DNA of 20,677 nucleotides, taken from positions 18,932 to 39,608 of the forward strand of contig DPHE01000003.1 in NCBI GenBank assembly GCA_003521815.1. The letters are read 5' to 3'. Made by a program: the position numbers and the translations under genes. The stretch's first letter is position 1. Each line of letters begins with the position of its first letter. The stretch comes from Colwellia sp. Lineage in GTDB: Bacteria > Pseudomonadota > Gammaproteobacteria > Enterobacterales > Alteromonadaceae. The notes under the pieces were generated by a model that worked only from the letters and a program-made list of their open reading frames with translations, had not been told where the DNA came from and did not search any database. Of this stretch, positions 17,266 through 20,677 are shown piece by piece.

Positions 17266-17302
17266 GTTTTTTCTCTTAATTTCCGTGTTACTTTATGCGA
17301 TA

Positions 17303-18325
17303 TTACAAGTTATTGGCTAATAAACTATATTCACTTGGTAAACCAAGGGAAATATTAAAACATTGTAAAGCCTGTGATGCTGCACCTTTTAATAAATTAT
17401 CAATAGCACAACTCACTACAAGTACTTCTTTATCTTCATCAAGTTGCCAATGTACATCAGCGAATGGGGTATTGGCAACATTGCCAATTTCTGGCCAAGC
17501 ATCAACTAATCTTACCAAGGGTTTATCACCATAAGCTTGCTCAAATGCTTGTGCTACTTGATTAGCGGTAATGCCTGGTTTTAGTTGTAACGTTACCGTT
17601 GCCAACAAGCCTCTTTTATAAGGAGCTAAATGAGGATTAAATATAACTTGAGCATTCGCTTCTTGAGAAATCTCAGGTTGGTGCCTATGTTGTAAAATAT
17701 TATAAGGTTTTAAGCTAACTTCATTAAAATTAGTCGCTAATGAAGCATTTCTACCAGCACCGCTGACACCACTAATGCCATTAACTACAATAAGTGAGTT
17801 TTCAATATGGAAGTGATTACTAGTAATAGGTTTAAGAGAAAGTAAGCTTGCTGTAGGGTAACAACCTGGAACAGCAATTAAATTTGTCTTAGCAATATCG
17901 TCTTGATGCCATTCAGCTAGGCCGTATTTAGCACTTGTTAGTGCCTCTACATTAGCATGCTCAAAACCATAAAACATTGGATAATCTTCTGGTTTTTTAA
18001 GTCTAAAACCACCAGAAAGATCAAATACTTTTACCCCTGCTTCAACAAAAGCATGCACCCAATCAGCACTAAATTCATGGGGAGTAGCAAAGAAAACAGC
18101 ATCTATTGATTCGGCAGAAGCTTCAAACCACTCTTTAGAGAAAGACTGTAGAGGTATATCACATACCCCTTTAAAGCGACCGTGTAGATCGCTGAATAAT
18201 TTACCACAAGAAGAAGAGTTTTCTGACACAACTAAATGTTGAATTGAAACTTTATCGTGTTGGCATAATAAACCAACTAATTCTGCACCTGCATAACCAC
18301 TTGCGCCGATGACGGCAACGTTCAT
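17303..18325 (-). CDS. argC: N-acetyl-gamma-glutamyl-phosphate reductase
   Basis: A cytoplasmic NADPH-dependent enzyme that reduces acetylglutamyl phosphate to the semialdehyde. From the chosen start it has 340 residues: the dinucleotide-binding VAVIGASGYAGAEL is at the very N-terminus, AVPGCYPTA with the catalytic cysteine lies near 150, and GVSGAGR and HRHQPEI follow. The open frame extends to an ATG at 18355, adding ten residues not found in relatives. A GTG at 18337 has AAGG nine bases upstream and is another plausible start. I chose 18325 because family members begin two to five residues before the glycine motif. It is the first gene of the argCBFGH(A)A operon, divergent from argE. Confidence 0.93.
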   Translation of the reverse strand: MNVAVIGASGYAGAELVGLLCQHDKVSIQHLVVSENSSSCGKLFSDLHGRFKGVCDIPLQSFSKEWFEASAESIDAVFFATPHEFSADWVHAFVEAGVKVFDLSGGFRLKKPEDYPMFYGFEHANVEALTSAKYGLAEWHQDDIAKTNLIAVPGCYPTASLLSLKPITSNHFHIENSLIVVNGISGVSGAGRNASLATNFNEVSLKPYNILQHRHQPEISQEANAQVIFNPHLAPYKRGLLATVTLQLKPGITANQVAQAFEQAYGDKPLVRLVDAWPEIGNVANTPFADVHWQLDEDKEVLVVSCAIDNLLKGAASQALQCFNISLGLPSEYSLLANNL

Positions 18326-18480
18326 AACTTTTGACACAACCAAATACCTTAACATTCAAATAAATAATAACGATATGCTTTTTACCAGGGAAAAACTACC
18401 TCTTATAACTAAAGCATTCAAGAGATAATAAAAAATTCTCTATCGTCGTCGTATTTTTTGAACAATTAGCATTACACTGT

Positions 18481-18508
18481 GCCTTATGAAAAAAATAGCC
18501 TTATGAAA
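18481..18508 (+). repeat. 11-bp direct repeat upstream of argE
   Basis: GCCTTATGAAA occurs exactly at 18481-18491 and again at 18498-18508, 17 bp start to start. Each copy contains an ATG; the first opens a six-codon ORF that stops in the second copy. It could be a paired protein-binding site or a chance duplication. Confidence 0.55.
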
Positions 18509-18550
18509 GCAGGTTATTTACACTGGAAGAGTAATCTACCAGTTAATGGG

Positions 18551-18577
18551 TAGTTATGCAACTATTTAGCATAACTA
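18551..18577. repeat. 9-bp perfect inverted repeat upstream of argE
   Basis: TAGTTATGC (18551-18559) and GCATAACTA (18569-18577) form a perfect 9-bp stem with a 9-base loop, ending 38 bp before the argE ATG. The left arm begins with the stop codon of a 16-codon ORF. There is no adjacent T-run, so it is not an obvious terminator. An operator or a leader hairpin are the possibilities. Confidence 0.5.
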
Positions 18578-18615
18578 TTTAACCTTTGTTTAAGTATTTT
18601 CCGGAAATAGTTTTT

Positions 18616-19791
18616 ATGTCGCAACTACCTAATTTTACCCAATCATTAACTCAGTTGATTGCTTGCCCTTCGATTAGCTCAACTCAACCAAGCTGGGACC
18701 AAGGTAATTCAAAAGTAATTCAATTGCTTGGGACTTGGTTTGAGCAATTAGGCTTTAGCATTGATATTCAAAAAGTTCCTACTGCGCATAAAGGCGGAGA
18801 AAATAAATATAACTTACTGGCCAAACTAGGCAGTGGTGAAGGTGGTTTGTTACTTGCTGGTCATAGTGACACTGTTCCTTTTGATGAAAGCCGTTGGCAA
18901 AGCGACCCTCTTGGTGTCGTCAATAAAGATGATAAATTTTATGGCTTAGGCACCTGTGATATGAAAGGCTTTTTCGCTTTTATTTTACAAGCCTGTAAAG
19001 GGCTAAATGCTAAACAGCTTAAAAAACCATTATACATTTTAGCCACCGCTGATGAAGAAACGACAATGGCCGGTGCACGCTTTTTCTCTAAAAGCCAAGC
19101 AATAAAGCCGGATGTTGCCATTATTGGAGAGCCTACTAATTTAGTGCCTGTGATGATGCACAAGGGACATATGACGCACCGCATAAGTGTGCAAGGAAAA
19201 TCTGGCCACTCAAGTAAACCCAGTTTAGGCGTTAATGCCATTGAAATTATGTATGAAGTGATCGGCGCACTTATCAACCTACAAAAACAGTTCAACGTAA
19301 ACTATAAAAATGAAGCTTTTGATGTACCAGCACCTACCCTTAATATGGGGGCGATTAAAGGTGGCGATAATGCTAATAGGATTTGTGGCCATTGTGAGTT
19401 AGACCTTGATTTCCGTTCACTACCCGGCATGAGTGATGACGAAATATTACATTGGTTAAGCGAGTCATTAAAACCGTTAGCGGAGAAATACCCTGGGCGT
19501 ATCAGCTTTAAAGAGTTACATTCTAGTTCACCAAGTTTTGAACAAACCAAACATTCAGACAATAAAGCATGCTTTGTCAGCATTGCCGAAGAAATCAGTG
19601 GCCATAAGTGTTGCGCGGTTAATTACGCGACTGAAGCGCCCTTTATTCAACAACTAGGATGCCAAACGATTGTATTAGGCCCAGGTTCAATTAACCAAGC
19701 ACATCAGCCCAATGAATTTTTAGCCCATAGTGAGATTGATAAAACAGAAAAATTATTAATAGCGATGATCCAACATTATTGCCTTACTTAA
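18616..19791 (+). CDS. argE: Acetylornithine deacetylase
   Basis: A 391-residue M20-family metallohydrolase that removes acetate from N-acetylornithine to yield ornithine. The metal ligand motif LLAGHSDTVPF holds the conserved His and Asp, followed by GLGTCDMKGFFAF with the bridging Asp and ATADEETTMAGAR with the catalytic/ligand Glu pair. IIGEPTNL and the final metal-binding GPGSINQAHQP complete the set. It aligns along its whole length with E. coli ArgE (383). The ATG at 18616 has GGAAA about ten bases upstream; the frame extends to a TTG at 18586, but those residues do not resemble the family. With this gene the pathway is linear, and no argJ is needed. Confidence 0.95.
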   Translation: MSQLPNFTQSLTQLIACPSISSTQPSWDQGNSKVIQLLGTWFEQLGFSIDIQKVPTAHKGGENKYNLLAKLGSGEGGLLLAGHSDTVPFDESRWQSDPLGVVNKDDKFYGLGTCDMKGFFAFILQACKGLNAKQLKKPLYILATADEETTMAGARFFSKSQAIKPDVAIIGEPTNLVPVMMHKGHMTHRISVQGKSGHSSKPSLGVNAIEIMYEVIGALINLQKQFNVNYKNEAFDVPAPTLNMGAIKGGDNANRICGHCELDLDFRSLPGMSDDEILHWLSESLKPLAEKYPGRISFKELHSSSPSFEQTKHSDNKACFVSIAEEISGHKCCAVNYATEAPFIQQLGCQTIVLGPGSINQAHQPNEFLAHSEIDKTEKLLIAMIQHYCLT

Positions 19792-19794
19792 TAC

Positions 19795-19834
19795 AAAATA
19801 AAATAATGAATTAGTCAATTCATTATTTTATTTT
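19795..19834. terminator. Bidirectional terminator between argE and the GST-like gene
   Basis: A perfect 18-bp stem (arms 19795-19812 and 19817-19834, loop AGTC) is nearly all A and T, with T-runs at its 3' side on both strands. It starts four bases after the argE stop and overlaps the stop codon of the converging gene, so it should serve both transcripts. Confidence 0.8.
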
Positions 19835-20508
19835 TGAGGAAAAGGATCGAGTTCTTTACCTATCGCTTGAGCTCGTTGAAATGCAGGTCTGTGTTTTAGT
19901 CGCAACAGGTAAGCTGATATTTGAGGGCTAAAGTGTCCATCTAATTGCAACAACGTAGCTAGGTGCAAAGAGAATCCAATGGCGATATCAGCGATAGTAA
20001 ATCGCTCAGCACATAAATAATCATGATGAATTAAGTGTTCATTTAAACGTGTTAACCGCGCAGAAAACCAAGCGTCATAATCATCCGCAGTTTCCCCCTG
20101 AGTGCAATCTTTCGCAGCAAAAGCACGATACCTTAACACTAAGGTTTGTGGGAACGTTAAGGTGGCATCACTATGATAAAGCCAGTTCAAATAATCTCCG
20201 TACCCACTATCCGCTACTGAAAGTATCAAGTTTTTTTCACTTAAATATTTTTCGCCTAGATAATGGCAAATTGCCACCGACTCAGTCATCTGTGTTTCAC
20301 TATTTACTCCATCGACAAAAAATGGCACTGTACCTAAGCTATTTAACTCTTTATATTTTTCAACACTATAACGAGGTGGAAAGGCCATAGTTTCCACATC
20401 ATATTCGATCCCTAACTCTTCTAAAGCCCATAACACTCGTAATGAACGGGTATTATAACAATGCCAAAGTTTCGGTTTGACTTTAGTGTTAACTAGAGAG
20501 CTTTTCAT
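19828..20508 (-). CDS. Glutathione S-transferase family protein
   Basis: A 226-residue soluble protein with the two-domain GST fold. The N-terminal thioredoxin-like domain (about 12-90) has CYNTRSLRVLWALEELG at 17-33, the cis-proline in TVP at 60-62 and the glutathione-binding E76-S77 in MTES. The helical C-terminal domain has the N-capping box RFTIADIAIG at 169-178. The likely catalytic position is Ser22 or a neighbour, as in bacterial GSTs close to the beta/theta type, but the substrate cannot be told. The ATG has AAGG six bases upstream. It converges on argE and lies downstream of a Cys/Met PLP enzyme, with 73 bp between them. Confidence 0.88.
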   Translation of the reverse strand: MKSSLVNTKVKPKLWHCYNTRSLRVLWALEELGIEYDVETMAFPPRYSVEKYKELNSLGTVPFFVDGVNSETQMTESVAICHYLGEKYLSEKNLILSVADSGYGDYLNWLYHSDATLTFPQTLVLRYRAFAAKDCTQGETADDYDAWFSARLTRLNEHLIHHDYLCAERFTIADIAIGFSLHLATLLQLDGHFSPQISAYLLRLKHRPAFQRAQAIGKELDPFPQK

Positions 20509-20581
20509 TTACACCCTTCTTATCATTGCTTTGTTACTTAACAAGCACTGCAATATAACGAGCATCTTTTGTCACTTGTCA

Positions 20582-20677
20582 TTATGCCTTTTGACTTTGT
20601 TCTAAACCATGTGCCAAATCTGCTAAAATATCTTCAATATCTTCGATGCCAACTGAAATACGCACCAATGAATCTCT
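20582..20677 (-). CDS. Cys/Met metabolism PLP-dependent enzyme, C-terminal fragment
   Basis: Only the last 31 codons are inside the window; the gene continues beyond the right edge. The tail reads DSLVRISVGIEDIEDILADL followed by AHGLEQSQKA and a stop. The RxSVGIED.EDL pattern is the highly conserved C-terminal segment of the cystathionine gamma-synthase, cystathionine beta-lyase and methionine gamma-lyase family. Which member it is cannot be decided from this piece. Confidence 0.85.
   Translation of the reverse strand, partial: RDSLVRISVGIEDIEDILADLAHGLEQSQKA

Larger units (their letters stand above)
18356..18615. promoter_or_regulatory. Divergent argC/argE control region
   Basis: This is the spacer where the two arginine promoters should lie. 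I find no convincing -35/-10 pair in either direction. ArgR-type half-sites TGAAT occur on the argC side, and a partial match to an ARG box (AGCAT, 4 bases, ATTTA; 7 of 10 conserved positions) lies at 18568-18581, but no full box is clear. It also contains an 11-bp direct repeat, a 16-codon ORF and an inverted repeat, listed separately. Confidence 0.5.

Noticed and set aside
18939..19583. Minus-strand ORFs of 118 and 93 codons inside argE
   Set aside because: They are antisense to the M20 catalytic region of argE and show no independent signal.
20049..20390. 113-codon plus-strand ORF opposite the GST-like gene
   Set aside because: It has low-complexity, non-protein-like composition and lies wholly within the conserved GST frame on the other strand.

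Overview
The window is about 20.7 kb of AT-rich chromosomal DNA from a gammaproteobacterium. Protein resemblance and gene order (pilMNOPQ-aroKB-dam next to a divergent mrcA, and an argCBFGH operon whose argH carries a fused acetyltransferase domain) point to a marine Alteromonadales such as Colwellia or a relative. That assignment is inference; no rRNA or other marker gene is present. Nearly all DNA is coding, and there is no insertion sequence, prophage, CRISPR array or tRNA.

Left block, minus strand, about 7928 down to 33: pilM, pilN, pilO, pilP and pilQ encode the inner-membrane alignment complex and outer-membrane secretin of the type IV pilus. They are followed by aroK and aroB (shikimate pathway) and dam (GATC adenine methylase). 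This is the classical gammaproteobacterial cluster, except that damX, usually between aroB and dam, is missing and replaced by 287 bp without a credible gene. Good sigma70-type promoters (TTGAAA, 17 bp, TATAAC) can be read upstream of pilM and of aroK. mrcA (penicillin-binding protein 1A) diverges from pilM on the plus strand.

Right block, minus strand, about 18325 down to 10722: argC, argB, argF, argG, argH(A) and argA form an arginine biosynthesis operon, with argE transcribed divergently from the argC side. Together they encode the linear acetyl pathway except for the ornithine transaminase (argD) and carbamoyl phosphate synthase. N-acetylglutamate synthase is apparently provided twice: as a full-length ArgA and as a GNAT domain fused to the C-terminus of argininosuccinate lyase. 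Stem-loops lie in three of the intercistronic gaps of this operon. The argC/argE divergent region holds a direct repeat, a very short ORF and a perfect inverted repeat.

Right end: a glutathione S-transferase-like gene converges on argE across an 18-bp perfect stem-loop. The last 96 bases hold the C-terminus of a Cys/Met-metabolism PLP enzyme running off the window.

The content is mostly conserved housekeeping. I see no evidence for a wholly new system. The points worth following are the missing damX, the doubled N-acetylglutamate synthase, unusual residues in the ArgF signature motifs, and the non-coding structures in the arginine locus.
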